64,000 nucleotides of DNA, from contig JACJZW010000005.1 in the NCBI GenBank assembly GCA_020635355.1, positions 124,001 through 188,000 on the forward strand, read 5' to 3'. The stretch is from Flavobacteriales bacterium (GTDB lineage Bacteria; Bacteroidota; Bacteroidia; NS11-12g; UBA9320). Each line of letters opens with the position of its first letter. Positions within the stretch are counted from its first letter, which is position 1. Shown here piece after piece: positions 34,811-44,560 of the stretch. Made by a program: the position numbers and the translations under genes. The notes beneath the pieces are model-generated. The model saw only the letters and a list, made by a program, of their open reading frames with translations. It was not told where the DNA came from and ran no database searches.

Positions 34811-35832
34811 TGAAATGGGGTTGGTTCATTTTTCTTTTTGGCGTACCAGTCACCATCTGGGCGCAATCGGCCCCCAATTATAGCAATACTCGCTATTGGA
34901 TTATTCATCCTGAAAATCGAGTCCTTGAAGCATTGTCGCCCGGGTATCAACCCACCGACAGTCTTCCGGTTGATGTGTTTTACGTGCACTCCACCACGTA
35001 TGGAATGGGTTCGCGAAAAAATGCGTCCGTGAATCGCCGGATGATCCGTCGGCGAACAGAAATTTCCCTTCAGAATCAGATTCCTGTGTTCGCTGGTGAA
35101 GCCCGGATTTTCGCTCCTTCCTATCGTCAGGTGAAGATGAAACTGTTGTTTAGTCACAAGCTTTCCAACCATCAGGCTGCCTTTGACACCGCCTATACGG
35201 ACGTTCGGAATGCCTTCCTGTATTTCATGAACCATTGGAATGAAAATCGCCCCTTTATTCTTGCCGGGCACGGTCAGGGCAGCTTGCACCTGCAACGTTT
35301 GTGCGAAGAATTTTATGATCAGATTCAACCGCGTTTGGTGGCCGTCATGATACCAGGACATCCGTTACCCATCACCGATGGCGGAAGTGTTAAACGCCTA
35401 ACGCCTCCGTGTACCGATTCGCTTTCCACCGGTTGCTTTACGCGTTGGACGCTGGTTGGAAGCTGGGCCAATGGGAAGGTGCCTATACCCGGTGTAGTCT
35501 ATGATTCAATGGGATATCATTTTGAAAAACGTTCAACCTCCATTTGCCACAATCCGGTAAACGGAATGCACTCATCAGACTCAACACATCAGTTGGAAAT
35601 CACAGCACTTCGGCCATCCAATTCCGTTCGCATACCGATGAAAACCACGTCCTTTCAGGCAACTGTTCAGGTTAAAGGCGATGTGGTGGTTATTGATGGA
35701 CACAGCAAATACCTCTACAGCGCCACCGGCGATGTGCTGCATCAGTATGACTACAGCTTGATGTATTCCGAGGTTCGGGAGCTGGTTCAGCAAAAAATTA
35801 AAGCCTACTTAGCTGGTCATGAAGGAAATTAA
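34807..35832 (+). CDS. secreted DUF3089 alpha/beta-hydrolase-fold protein
   Basis: 341 residues with a signal peptide (to WAQ, about residue 19). DUF3089 hallmarks are VDVFYVHSTTYG and the lipase-like box AGHGQGS near residue 157, in which Gly-His-Gly-Gln-Gly replaces the usual G-x-S-x-G; the nucleophile Ser of a normal hydrolase is therefore not at this position, the Ser being two residues later. Family function is unknown. Lies between ybaB and phzF, overlapping both. Confidence 0.78.
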   Translation: MMKWGWFIFLFGVPVTIWAQSAPNYSNTRYWIIHPENRVLEALSPGYQPTDSLPVDVFYVHSTTYGMGSRKNASVNRRMIRRRTEISLQNQIPVFAGEARIFAPSYRQVKMKLLFSHKLSNHQAAFDTAYTDVRNAFLYFMNHWNENRPFILAGHGQGSLHLQRLCEEFYDQIQPRLVAVMIPGHPLPITDGGSVKRLTPPCTDSLSTGCFTRWTLVGSWANGKVPIPGVVYDSMGYHFEKRSTSICHNPVNGMHSSDSTHQLEITALRPSNSVRIPMKTTSFQATVQVKGDVVVIDGHSKYLYSATGDVLHQYDYSLMYSEVRELVQQKIKAYLAGHEGN

Positions 35833-36616
35833 ATGCTATCAGGTTGATTCATTCACCAACGAGCTATTTACCGGTAATCCTGCCGCCGTTTGCTTCCCGG
35901 AAGACGAACTGAGCCCGGAATTAATGCGTCAGATTGCGGCTGAAAACAACCTCTCCGAAACGGCCTTTGTGATTAAGAAAAATGATCGTTTTCACATCCG
36001 ATGGTTCACCCCAACAGTGGAAGTGGCGTTGTGCGGGCATGCAACCCTGGCAGCAGCCCACGTCCTCTTTGAACATCATCCGGATTGGTTGGTGGATTCC
36101 AATGAGGTGGTCTTCCAAACGATGCTTCGAGGTGATCTCATCGTGCAAAAATCCAATGACGGATATACCATGGACTTCCCGGCCGACGCACCCAAACCGT
36201 CCGAGGCTCCTCCTGCCCTACTGGAAGCCATTGGTGGGTCACCTCTTGAGATTTGGAAGGGGCAAACTGATTTTGTGTTGGTGTTTGGCCATGAAGACAA
36301 CATTCGAGCGATTTCCCCGGATTTCAGATTGTTGTACTCCGTAAACGTTCGAGGTGTATCGGTTACAGCACCGGGAAATTCAGTGGATTTTGTTTCTCGT
36401 TTCTTTGCACCGGGATCGGGTATTGATGAAGACCCCGTGACGGGATCTGCCCACACCACCCTTACGCCATATTGGTGCAAACGATTGAAGAAAAGTCAGT
36501 GTGTGGCCCATCAACTTTCCGTTCGAGGCGGTGAATTACGCTGTGCATTGAGCCACGATCGGGTATTGCTGACGGGAAATGCAATCACCTACTTGTCAGG
36601 TACCATACGACTTTAG
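35819..36616 (+). CDS. PhzF family isomerase
   Basis: 265 residues, overlapping the previous gene by 14 nt. The pattern YQVDSFTNELFTGNPAAVC then NNLSETAFVI (catalytic Glu), FTPTVEVALCGHATLAAAH and EDPVTGSAHTTL is complete. PhzF isomerises an intermediate in phenazine synthesis; homologues in organisms without other phz genes, as here, have unknown substrates. Confidence 0.9.
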   Translation: MKEIKCYQVDSFTNELFTGNPAAVCFPEDELSPELMRQIAAENNLSETAFVIKKNDRFHIRWFTPTVEVALCGHATLAAAHVLFEHHPDWLVDSNEVVFQTMLRGDLIVQKSNDGYTMDFPADAPKPSEAPPALLEAIGGSPLEIWKGQTDFVLVFGHEDNIRAISPDFRLLYSVNVRGVSVTAPGNSVDFVSRFFAPGSGIDEDPVTGSAHTTLTPYWCKRLKKSQCVAHQLSVRGGELRCALSHDRVLLTGNAITYLSGTIRL

Positions 36617-36672
36617 GGTTGACCCATAGCGGTTGTTTTCTTAGATTTACTCGGAAAACCAATGGCTGGACA

Positions 36673-38844
36673 ATGAAATCTCTTATCCTCACCACCCTTT
36701 TCGCCCTTCTGGGATTCACCGGTTTTGCTCAGGATGAAAAACCGCAGGACTTGGTTAATCGAGCCAAGAAACTGGAACAAAGTGGTCAGTTTACCCTGGC
36801 GGCCGGCTTGTATGCCGAGGCAGGCGACCTTTTTGTGAAAGAGGCCGATGAAGGCATCGAAATTAATATGACTCGATCCTACATCACCGCCCGATTTATG
36901 GCGGCTAAAGCAGCCTATGACAAGGCATCTGAGAATTATGAAAAGGGGAAAATGTACGCCAGTAAAACGCAGATGGATCAAAAGAAGGCTGCGCTTCAAA
37001 CGCGAATCGAAACGGAGGGATATCAAATTGGATCGCCAACTGCCGATCAAAAGAAACGAATCGAAACACCCCAGCCCGACGCCATTTCAACGGAATTGGA
37101 TTCAGCCATTCTTCTGGTTACCCGATTTGCTCAATTCCGCTTCAACCCGCCGAAAGCGTATCGATACACCGGCCAGGAATCTCAATCAGGAATCACCAAC
37201 TTCACAGCGGTTACTCTTCGTAAATCAACTCAACAAGTTGAAATAGGTCTTCAGGAAAGCGGACAATCCAAAAACGGACTGACCCTCAGTGATTCATTTG
37301 GACGAAAAACATGTGAATTGATTGGCGATCCCTCCAAAAATGAGATGGCCAAATACGATGAAGAAACCAAAAAACGCATTCGTGAATTGCAGCAAAGCGG
37401 GGTTATGTCGAAGGATTTTGACAAGCTTGCTGGAATTAATGACGTACTCACCAAGGAGGTGGTAGACATAGGCGGAGCCGAAGCATGCTTCATGGTGGAA
37501 GATCGAAGCACCCATCCCGATGGACCACAACTATCCGTCTCCATCCTGTTCTCCTGGAAAGGTAATATGTACACCTTTGGCATGATTGCCCCATTGCATT
37601 GGAAAGACGCCTTAGTTGCTTCTGCTAAAACGTTCAGAATTGCTGGAACACCGCCACCTCCACCCGATAAATGCTCGGCTCAGGAAGTCTATTTAATGGA
37701 GGGTTATGCCTTTTATGATACCTATCGGATTCCAGATCCGGACAAACAAATAACCTTCAGCTATGCTCCAACCATTGAACGCGGAAAGGTCCAGAATGGA
37801 TGGCACTCCATCGCCGAGGCGCTGAAAAAAACCTTGTCTACCTATGGTGATGTTCAATTTGTATTGAAGAAACGTCAAGCCTATTACAACCAAACCGAAT
37901 CGAAGGAGTTTATGGTGTTTCATTCCGTGGGTAAATTCATGGATATCCCCGGTTTCAGTAAACCCAATCCAGTGATGCTCTATCTTGAGGCGTTCGATCG
38001 GATGGTAACCGGTGTTCAGGGTTTGGAATCACAGATTTCACATATGACGGCAGACTTTTACTATGTGATCCCATACATTGATGTGAAGGTCCGGTGCGTT
38101 CCGCAAATGAAATGTGTGAATGGTAAGTGGGAGCCGGATTATCAGAACATGGACTATCAGATACTGGACTCCATCCGGGATGAGGAATCCAATAACCTCA
38201 CCTTTCTCACGATGAAGGACATTCGGGACCGACAAGAAAAGCTCAGTGACCAATACGATGAAATGGTACGTAATCAACAGCGATACCGCGAATCGTCCAG
38301 TTGCCGGTTACATAAGGCCGCCCTCATTGACCTGCCATTCCCCGCCTCACCCAATGAATGTGATAAATTGGAGGCAAAAATCAACATCAACAAGAGTGAT
38401 GTGGAACAACACCAGCTTCAAATAGCCGCCAAAGAGCGGGAGCTGGCCGTATTTAAGTCGACCCGATCCGTCAAAGCGGTTGATGTGGATACCGAAATCG
38501 ACAAATACAAACGGGAAATCAAAGAAGAATCAGACGCTAAAAAACGAGCGGAAGATCAATTGAGAAATTGGCAGAATAACACCTCTAATGACGATGTGAA
38601 GGATGGGAATATGAAGCGACTGGAAAATGAAATTGCGGATCACGAGATCAACATCAATCGAGCTGAGGCCATTCTGGTTCTGCTCCGGAAGGAATACAGT
38701 AAATATGTGGATGGACAGTTGGAGTTGGATTGGCAGAAGGACATCGACAACCAAAAAATCGCGTTAAAAAAATTGCAGGACGAAATTAAGAGACAGACCA
38801 CTGAGTTAAAGACATGTCGGGCCGAAGAAAAACGACGCCGCTGA
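36673..38844 (+). CDS. secreted coiled-coil protein with N-terminal TPR-like helices, function unknown
   Basis: 723 residues from ATG 36673 (signal peptide to FAQ, about residue 18). Residues 25-100 are helical pairs resembling tetratricopeptide-like repeats (ANRAKKLEQSGQFTLAAG-type pattern); a mixed beta region follows, and residues about 560-720 are a long charged coiled coil (KRAEDQLRNW and similar). No motif identifies an enzyme. It is the first gene of a close-packed set: 1 bp to the class D beta-lactamase homologue. Confidence 0.5.
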   Translation: MKSLILTTLFALLGFTGFAQDEKPQDLVNRAKKLEQSGQFTLAAGLYAEAGDLFVKEADEGIEINMTRSYITARFMAAKAAYDKASENYEKGKMYASKTQMDQKKAALQTRIETEGYQIGSPTADQKKRIETPQPDAISTELDSAILLVTRFAQFRFNPPKAYRYTGQESQSGITNFTAVTLRKSTQQVEIGLQESGQSKNGLTLSDSFGRKTCELIGDPSKNEMAKYDEETKKRIRELQQSGVMSKDFDKLAGINDVLTKEVVDIGGAEACFMVEDRSTHPDGPQLSVSILFSWKGNMYTFGMIAPLHWKDALVASAKTFRIAGTPPPPPDKCSAQEVYLMEGYAFYDTYRIPDPDKQITFSYAPTIERGKVQNGWHSIAEALKKTLSTYGDVQFVLKKRQAYYNQTESKEFMVFHSVGKFMDIPGFSKPNPVMLYLEAFDRMVTGVQGLESQISHMTADFYYVIPYIDVKVRCVPQMKCVNGKWEPDYQNMDYQILDSIRDEESNNLTFLTMKDIRDRQEKLSDQYDEMVRNQQRYRESSSCRLHKAALIDLPFPASPNECDKLEAKININKSDVEQHQLQIAAKERELAVFKSTRSVKAVDVDTEIDKYKREIKEESDAKKRAEDQLRNWQNNTSNDDVKDGNMKRLENEIADHEININRAEAILVLLRKEYSKYVDGQLELDWQKDIDNQKIALKKLQDEIKRQTTELKTCRAEEKRRR

Positions 38845-38845
38845 T

Positions 38846-39712
38846 ATGACAATCCAACGGTTTCTCTGTTTCCTCCCCATCCTGATCTGGAGTTGTTCAT
38901 CATCGAATACATCCACCCAACCCGATCAGTCAACGCCGGAAACACACGAACAACCCGAACCAACTCAGGTTGTTTCGGCTGAGTTTGACAGCATCCTAAA
39001 AGCGGCTGATGTGAAGGGCACCATTCTGGTTTTCGATCCGGCACAACACAGATACCTATCCAACCGGTACACAGACTGGACGGAGCGCAGCCTCCCCGCT
39101 TCAACCTTCAAAATCACCAACAGTATTATCGGATTGGAAACGGGCGTAATCAAGGGGATTCATCATCCATTCAAATGGGATGGCCAACCACGACGTTTAA
39201 AGATTTGGGAGCGGGATTTTGACCTGGAAAGTGCGTTTAAAGCATCGTGTGTGGACTGCTATCAGGAAGTTGCGGCTCAGGTGGGTACAAGTCGAATGCA
39301 ACAAATGTTGGACACACTGCACTATGGTTCAATGTTGGTGTCTGATTCCACCCTTACCACCTTTTGGCTGGAAGGTGAGTCGGGTATTAGTCCGCTGGAA
39401 CAAATCAACTTCCTTGAACGCCTTCACAATAAGGAATTGCCCATTTCCGATTCAACCTGGAGCATCCTTCGAACCATCATGCTTTTGGACGATGGCGATT
39501 CCACCAGAATATATGGTAAAACCGGTTGGGCCATCCGAAATGGCATGAACACCGGATGGTTTGTGGGTTGGGCTGAACGCAATGACCGAGTATATTACTT
39601 TGCCACCCGCATTCAACCGGATGAAGACTTTAATATGGCCTTGTTTCCAAAAATTCGATATGAAATAACTGAAAACGCCTTGAACGTTTTATGGGAATCG
39701 AAGCAATACTAA
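38846..39712 (+). CDS. class D (OXA-type) beta-lactamase homologue, lipoprotein
   Basis: 288 residues; lipoprotein signal ending IWSC (Cys17). Serine active site STFK at 86-89, SCV at 134-136, YGS at 160-162 (usually YGN) and KTG at 225-227, plus the OXA segment TTFWLEGESGISPLEQINFL. All catalytic motifs are kept, so beta-lactam hydrolysis or binding is possible; homologues of this type also occur as BlaR-like sensor domains or in chromosomal genes of unclear role. There is no transposon or resistance context. Overlaps the next gene by 22 nt. Confidence 0.8.
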   Translation: MTIQRFLCFLPILIWSCSSSNTSTQPDQSTPETHEQPEPTQVVSAEFDSILKAADVKGTILVFDPAQHRYLSNRYTDWTERSLPASTFKITNSIIGLETGVIKGIHHPFKWDGQPRRLKIWERDFDLESAFKASCVDCYQEVAAQVGTSRMQQMLDTLHYGSMLVSDSTLTTFWLEGESGISPLEQINFLERLHNKELPISDSTWSILRTIMLLDDGDSTRIYGKTGWAIRNGMNTGWFVGWAERNDRVYYFATRIQPDEDFNMALFPKIRYEITENALNVLWESKQY

Positions 39713-40275
39713 ATGAGGTACGAGGATGTACCCTCTGTGCCCAGGTTCTTCCTTTGGGACCTCGACCTGTACTAAGCGCCGATGCCTCAGCACAAATAGC
39801 CATCATCGGACAGGCTCCTGGAACACGCGTTCACGAGACAGGTATTCCATGGAACGATCCCAGTGGAGAAACCCTTAGAATTTGGATGGACGTGTCCCGT
39901 GAGGATTTTTATGATGCTTCCCGGTTTGCGATCACACCAATGGGGTTTTGTTATCCGGGAAAGGGACCTTCGGGTGATCTCCCACCTCGTCCTGAATGCG
40001 CGGCCGCCTGGCATAAGAAAATATTTGATGCGCTTCCCAACATCGAAATTAAATTGTTGATTGGTCACTATGCGCAGCGCTACTATTTGGGGTCTGAGAT
40101 GAAAACAAACCTTACAGAGACCGTGCGGGCATTTCGCGATTTCCTACCGGAATTTCTGCCGTTGCCCCACCCATCGCCCCGAAATAGAATATGGCTTAAA
40201 CGAAATCCGTGGTTTGAAGCCGACGTAATTCCCGTTCTTCGGGAACGAATTCACCATAAGCGCAATGAGCATTAA
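39691..40275 (+). CDS. uracil-DNA glycosylase superfamily protein
   Basis: 194 residues from ATG 39691, overlapping the beta-lactamase end. Segment 1 GQAPGTRVHETGIPWND and the following SGETLRIWMDVSREDFYD are the UDG-fold motif A; KLLIGHYAQRYYLG and PLPHPSPRNRIWL resemble the motif B region. Only two N-terminal Cys (CTLC) are seen, so a 4Fe-4S cluster as in family 4 UDG is doubtful. Probably a DNA-repair glycosylase of an uncertain subfamily. Confidence 0.75.
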   Translation: MGIEAILNEVRGCTLCAQVLPLGPRPVLSADASAQIAIIGQAPGTRVHETGIPWNDPSGETLRIWMDVSREDFYDASRFAITPMGFCYPGKGPSGDLPPRPECAAAWHKKIFDALPNIEIKLLIGHYAQRYYLGSEMKTNLTETVRAFRDFLPEFLPLPHPSPRNRIWLKRNPWFEADVIPVLRERIHHKRNEH

Positions 40276-40672
40276 GAAACAAGCAGCCAAAGATGGATCA
40301 TCTTCATCACTCCCAAAGGTGGTAAACCTATCTCGGGCATTTGACACCTTCTCTGAACACTGGTCGCCCAGAATTGCCGGAGAACTCAACGGGCAACAGG
40401 TTAAACTAGCCAAATTAAAGGGTGAATTTGTGTGGCATCATCACGACCATGAAGACGAATTATTTTTGGTGATTTCCGGTGAACTCATCATCGAATTTGA
40501 ACAAGGCTCCATTCAACTAAACCCCGGTGAATTCTGCATCATTCCCCGAGGAATAGAGCACAAACCTGTTGCACGTGATGAGGTGGAAGTCATGCTATTT
40601 GAACCCGCCACAACGCTCAACACCGGTCAGGTTAAAAACGAATTCACGCGGGATTCACTCAATCACATCTGA
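40265..40672 (+). CDS. small cupin-domain protein
   Basis: 135 residues, overlapping the UDG-like gene by 11 nt. Cupin motif 1 KLKGEFVWHHHDHEDELFLV and motif 2 LNPGEFCIIPRGIEHKPVA carry the His/Glu metal ligands. Single-domain cupins are stand-alone dioxygenase or isomerase-like proteins; substrate unknown. Last gene of the compact set starting at 36673. Confidence 0.8.
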   Translation: MSIKKQAAKDGSSSSLPKVVNLSRAFDTFSEHWSPRIAGELNGQQVKLAKLKGEFVWHHHDHEDELFLVISGELIIEFEQGSIQLNPGEFCIIPRGIEHKPVARDEVEVMLFEPATTLNTGQVKNEFTRDSLNHI

Positions 40673-40698
40673 ACCAAACAGTTCTGATTGTGCCGTGT

Positions 40699-40706
40699 TA
40701 CCTTTG
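40699..40706 (+). promoter_or_regulatory. TAnnTTTG box 5 nt before the hscA-like ATG
   Basis: TACCTTTG followed by CGGCC and the ATG at 40712. No TTTG lies 19-21 nt upstream of the box. Confidence 0.4.
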
Positions 40707-40711
40707 CGGCC

Positions 40712-42580
40712 ATGTCGCGCATCTCGATTGACATTTCTTCCGGTTCAATCCGTAAAAACAAGGACTATGTGGTGGGTATTGATCTCGGTACCACCAACTC
40801 GCTCATTGCGGTTGTTCCGGATAATTCCGGTAACCCGAAGGCACTAAAAACCAAGTATGACGAGTATGTCCTAACGCCTTCGATTGTTCACCTCAACCCG
40901 GATGGTCACTTTTTAGTAGGAACACCTGCACGTGAGGAGTTGAGTGCCCAACCTGAATCCACGGTTTATTCCGTGAAGCGATTGTTGGGACGATCCTACA
41001 AGGACCTGGAAGATCATCGAGATAATCTGGGTTATCAGATTATTGATCAGGACGACGACAATCTGGTAAAGATTAAACTGGGCAATCGGTTTTACACGCC
41101 CATTGAGCTATCCGCTGAGATTTTGAAGGAACTCAAGCGTAAGGCTAAATCAGTTTTGGGATCAGAGATCACACGTGCGGTAATCACAGTACCAGCGTAT
41201 TTCAATGACTCGCAACGTCAGGCAACTCGCGATGCCGGCAAACTGGCTGGTTTGGAAGTATTGCGAATTGTAAATGAACCCACAGCCGCCAGTCTGGCGT
41301 ATGGCCTCAATAGCTCAGACAACAACGATAAGGTTATTGCCGTATACGATCTGGGTGGAGGAACCTTTGATATCTCCATCCTTCGCATTGAAGAGGGCGT
41401 TTTTGAAGTGTTGGCCACCCATGGCGATACGTATTTGGGTGGAGACGATATCGACCGTAACATCATTGATCACTGGAAAACAGTGAATCCGGAATTGGAT
41501 AATGACGTTCAATCATTCACCGATCGATCGGCCATTCGCCTTTTGGCGGAAGAGGCTAAAAAAGTCTTAAGTGAACAAAATGAGGTTTCATTGACCTACA
41601 AGGGTCATACCCTGTCCCTTGATCGGGAACAGCTTCAGGCCTGTTTGCAACCCATTCTGAATCGTACCCTGGAATCATGCCGGCAATCTGTTCGTGATTC
41701 CGGACTGGCCCTTTCGGAGATTCAGGAAGTGGTGTTGGTGGGCGGCTCAACCCGATCACCTTTTGTGAAAGAGTTTGTGGCTAATTACTTCACTCACTCA
41801 CACGTCAATGATTCGCTCAATCCGGATGAAGTGGTGGCATTGGGTGCGGCGGTTGAAGCCGACATACTCGCAGGAAATCGGGATGATTTGTTGCTGTTGG
41901 ATGTGACCCCTTTGTCGTTGGGAATTGAAACGATGGGTGGGTTGATGGATGTGATCATCCCCAGAAATTCCAAAATTCCAACGGCAGCCGGCCGAAACTA
42001 TACAACATCGGTAGATGGTCAGGTCAATTTGAAAGTATCGGTGTTTCAAGGTGAACGGGATACCGTGGCCGACAACCGGAAACTGGCCGAGTTTAACCTA
42101 ACGGGTATTCCGGCCATGCCGGCTGGTTTGCCTAAAATCGAAATAACCTTTCAACTCAATGCCGATGGCATTCTGAGTGTGACCGCCAAAGAGCTTCGTT
42201 CCGGTGTTCATCAAAGCATCGACGTGGTTCCCAAATACGGTCTTACAGACGAGCAAGTAGAAACCATGCTATTGGAATCGGTGAAGAATGCTGAACGCGA
42301 TATGGCCTACCGTTCACTGAATGAAGCACGCAACGAGGCACGATTCCTCATGCTGAATGCTGAAAAGTTTATTGAACAGCATGCCGATGTTTTTGTGGAA
42401 GATGAAATTCATCAAACCCGAAACATTATCACCAAATTGCAACAAGCTGTGCAAGGAGAAAACAAGGATGAGATTCTCACCGTTCACGAAGAACTAAGTT
42501 CCTACACAAAACCGTTTGCTGAACGCGTTATGGATACCACCATTTCACGTGCACTGCGCGGAAAGGCCATTGATTCATGA
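40712..42580 (+). CDS. hscA: Hsp70 chaperone, HscA-like
   Basis: 622 residues from ATG 40712 (a longer frame adds 8 poorly conserved residues). Nucleotide-binding motifs GIDLGTTNSL, VPAYFNDSQRQATRDAGKLA, VYDLGGGTFDISIL and VLVGGSTRSPFV. The substrate-binding domain reads TPLSLGIETMGGLMD, FQGERDTVADNRKLAEF and IPAMPAGLPKIEITF, closer to HscA than DnaK, and the short C-terminal lid also fits HscA (about 616 residues in E. coli). HscA partners the Fe-S scaffold IscU, though no isc gene is in the window. ATGA overlap with the next gene. Confidence 0.78.
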   Translation: MSRISIDISSGSIRKNKDYVVGIDLGTTNSLIAVVPDNSGNPKALKTKYDEYVLTPSIVHLNPDGHFLVGTPAREELSAQPESTVYSVKRLLGRSYKDLEDHRDNLGYQIIDQDDDNLVKIKLGNRFYTPIELSAEILKELKRKAKSVLGSEITRAVITVPAYFNDSQRQATRDAGKLAGLEVLRIVNEPTAASLAYGLNSSDNNDKVIAVYDLGGGTFDISILRIEEGVFEVLATHGDTYLGGDDIDRNIIDHWKTVNPELDNDVQSFTDRSAIRLLAEEAKKVLSEQNEVSLTYKGHTLSLDREQLQACLQPILNRTLESCRQSVRDSGLALSEIQEVVLVGGSTRSPFVKEFVANYFTHSHVNDSLNPDEVVALGAAVEADILAGNRDDLLLLDVTPLSLGIETMGGLMDVIIPRNSKIPTAAGRNYTTSVDGQVNLKVSVFQGERDTVADNRKLAEFNLTGIPAMPAGLPKIEITFQLNADGILSVTAKELRSGVHQSIDVVPKYGLTDEQVETMLLESVKNAERDMAYRSLNEARNEARFLMLNAEKFIEQHADVFVEDEIHQTRNIITKLQQAVQGENKDEILTVHEELSSYTKPFAERVMDTTISRALRGKAIDS

Positions 42581-43221
42581 TCTTGAAACGCTTCATATCA
42601 TTGCTTCCGTTACTCGTCCTTCTGGGATGGGTTTCCACTTCATGGGCACAACCGTTCCGGGATGGCGAGGATTATAAACTGGGCGTTACCATGGGATTGA
42701 ACGTAACGCAACTAACCGGCACAGAATTAAAAGATCCCGGGATTAAAACAGGTATGGTTATCGGAGCTTACTACCGAAAAGAACTTACCAAGAATTGGCA
42801 CCTCAGTTCTGAGATTGCCTTCTCGCTTCGCGGTTCCAATTTTGCGCATGGCGCGGAGAATGAATATTATGCCATGAAGTTTGTATACATGGACTTTCCG
42901 TTGGCCCTGATGTATAAGGTGGTTGATGACGAAAACAAACAATTCGCCTTGATAGGCCTGGAACCATCCTACATGCTTCAGTCTGAAATTTACATCAACC
43001 CGGAATTCCGGGCTCAATACCGGAATTATGGATTCAAACCGTTTGATCTGGCTACGCAGGTAGGCTATCATTTTGATTTCTATTATTTTGGATTTCGCCC
43101 TTCCATCAAGATTGGTCTGTTGAACATTAACGATAATCTGAACCTGGAAGGCGTAACGCCGGAAACCGGAAAAGGTGGAAGCATTCGTAACTTTACGATG
43201 GATTTTAAATTTTTCTTTTAG
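42577..43221 (+). CDS. PorT-like outer-membrane beta-barrel protein
   Basis: 214 residues; signal peptide to SWAQ (about residue 25). The remainder resembles the small PorT/outer-membrane-beta-barrel group: KLGVTMGLNVTQLTG, MVIGAYYRKELTKNWHLSSE, FVYMDFPLALMYKV and a terminal aromatic strand NFTMDFKFFF. PorT is needed for type IX secretion in Porphyromonas, but this fold is widespread and the assignment is only to the fold. Confidence 0.68.
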   Translation: MILKRFISLLPLLVLLGWVSTSWAQPFRDGEDYKLGVTMGLNVTQLTGTELKDPGIKTGMVIGAYYRKELTKNWHLSSEIAFSLRGSNFAHGAENEYYAMKFVYMDFPLALMYKVVDDENKQFALIGLEPSYMLQSEIYINPEFRAQYRNYGFKPFDLATQVGYHFDFYYFGFRPSIKIGLLNINDNLNLEGVTPETGKGGSIRNFTMDFKFFF

Positions 43222-44156
43222 TGCGATCGAAACTTGGAATACTCGTTGGACTGGTATCCTTCCTGGTTCTCATGATAGGGATGGTTGCTTCCCGGTCGGA
43301 AGAACCTATTCCGGAGACTGCGGTCACGCAACAAGAAGCAGAGTTTAAGGTTCGTTCGGCCATTATACCTGACCAACTCACCTTTGCCGGTGAACCTGTG
43401 CCACTGGATGATTGGAATGTTCGGGAACGATTGGAGCGTGAGTTGCTGATCAATACGTATTGGCAGTCCAATACGCTTCTCATGATTAAACGCACTCGTC
43501 GGTATTTCGACCGGATTGAGAAGGTGTTAAACCAGCAAAATGTTCCAACCGACTTCAAATATCTGGCCCTGGCCGAAAGCGGTTTGCAGAACACCCAATC
43601 ACCTGCGGGTGCAGAAGGGATGTGGCAATTCATCGAATCCACCGGTGAATCGTACGGATTGAAGATCACGTCTGAAATTGATCAGCGATACGATTTGGAA
43701 AAAGCAACCGCAGCGGCAGCTGCTTATTTGACCAAGTGCAAAGACGATCTGGGGAATTGGACCAACGCAGCTGCAGCCTTTAATCGGGGTAGAAACGGCT
43801 TGCGTCGCGATATCAACAAGCAGAAGGATTCCAGCTTCTATCGGCTCTACCTCAACACGGAAACCAGCCGGTACGTCTTCCGCATCCTTGCCTTGAAACT
43901 GATTTGTGAACAACCTGCTACGTATGGCTTTGACATAACCGATGCCGATTATTACCTGCCGGTTCCCAGCTATACGGTGAAGGTAGACACCACCATTCAC
44001 AGTTTGGTTGATTTTGCGCAACAACACGGAACGACGTATCGGGATGTAAAACTATTGAACCCGTGGTTGCGGGACGATCACCTGACGCTTGTGCGCGACA
44101 CGATGTATATCCGACTTCCCGAGCTGCTGGCTGAAGGAGTGGATGAGCAGCACTGA
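43221..44156 (+). CDS. MltD-like lytic transglycosylase with degenerate LysM
   Basis: 311 residues; GTG 43221 overlaps the previous stop by 1 nt. The N-terminal hydrophobic segment acts as signal or anchor. SLT domain with catalytic Glu119 (KYLALAESGLQN), GAEGMWQFIESTGESYGL and AAAAFNRGRNGL. A C-terminal LysM-like segment (SYTVKVDTTIHSLVDFAQQH) is present. Cleaves the glycan strand of peptidoglycan with 1,6-anhydro formation. Confidence 0.88.
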   Translation: MRSKLGILVGLVSFLVLMIGMVASRSEEPIPETAVTQQEAEFKVRSAIIPDQLTFAGEPVPLDDWNVRERLERELLINTYWQSNTLLMIKRTRRYFDRIEKVLNQQNVPTDFKYLALAESGLQNTQSPAGAEGMWQFIESTGESYGLKITSEIDQRYDLEKATAAAAAYLTKCKDDLGNWTNAAAAFNRGRNGLRRDINKQKDSSFYRLYLNTETSRYVFRILALKLICEQPATYGFDITDADYYLPVPSYTVKVDTTIHSLVDFAQQHGTTYRDVKLLNPWLRDDHLTLVRDTMYIRLPELLAEGVDEQH

Positions 44157-44492
44157 TCAGAACAATTCTTCGTCTTCGAAGTAACTTATGATGTGCTGCC
44201 GTAACAGCGTTTCCTGCTCAAACACATCCCCAAAAGGTAAATCATTCACCTTCTCCCATTGCGGCCAACCCCGGTAGTTGTGGCCCCGTAATTCATAATA
44301 TCCACTGGACGAAAACAATCGGCAAACGGCTATGTGCATCAGCCGCACCTTTTCTTCCTTGGTAAACGATTCCTTCAATTGTCCCAGTTCCCGAATACCA
44401 ATCACCAGTAAAATGGCATTCATATCCATCTTCTTACCAAATTGATCTTCGAGTCGGTTTACAACCAATCGCCACTTTTCATTCGCGTCCAT
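44157..44492 (-). CDS. conserved small protein of unknown function
   Basis: 111 residues from ATG 44492 (a TTG start 9 nt upstream is possible). The helical sequence DANEKWRLVVNRLEDQFGKK then MDMNAILLVIGIRELGQL and ELRGHNYRGWPQWEKVNDLP is without a motif I recognise, but resembles short hypothetical proteins conserved in Flavobacteriales. No signal peptide. Divergent from prfA with 68 bp between the starts; stop abuts the transglycosylase. Confidence 0.7.
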   Translation of the reverse strand: MDANEKWRLVVNRLEDQFGKKMDMNAILLVIGIRELGQLKESFTKEEKVRLMHIAVCRLFSSSGYYELRGHNYRGWPQWEKVNDLPFGDVFEQETLLRQHIISYFEDEELF

Positions 44493-44541
44493 GGCGGGCA
44501 AAGATCACGGATTGCACGCAAAGACTATTGCGGTTTACACC

Positions 44542-44549
44542 TAATTTTG
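44542..44549 (+). promoter_or_regulatory. TAnnTTTG box 11 nt before the prfA ATG
   Basis: TAATTTTG in the short divergent region between the 44492 and prfA starts. No -33 TTTG at standard spacing. Confidence 0.35.
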
Positions 44550-44560
44550 CCGACTTTATC

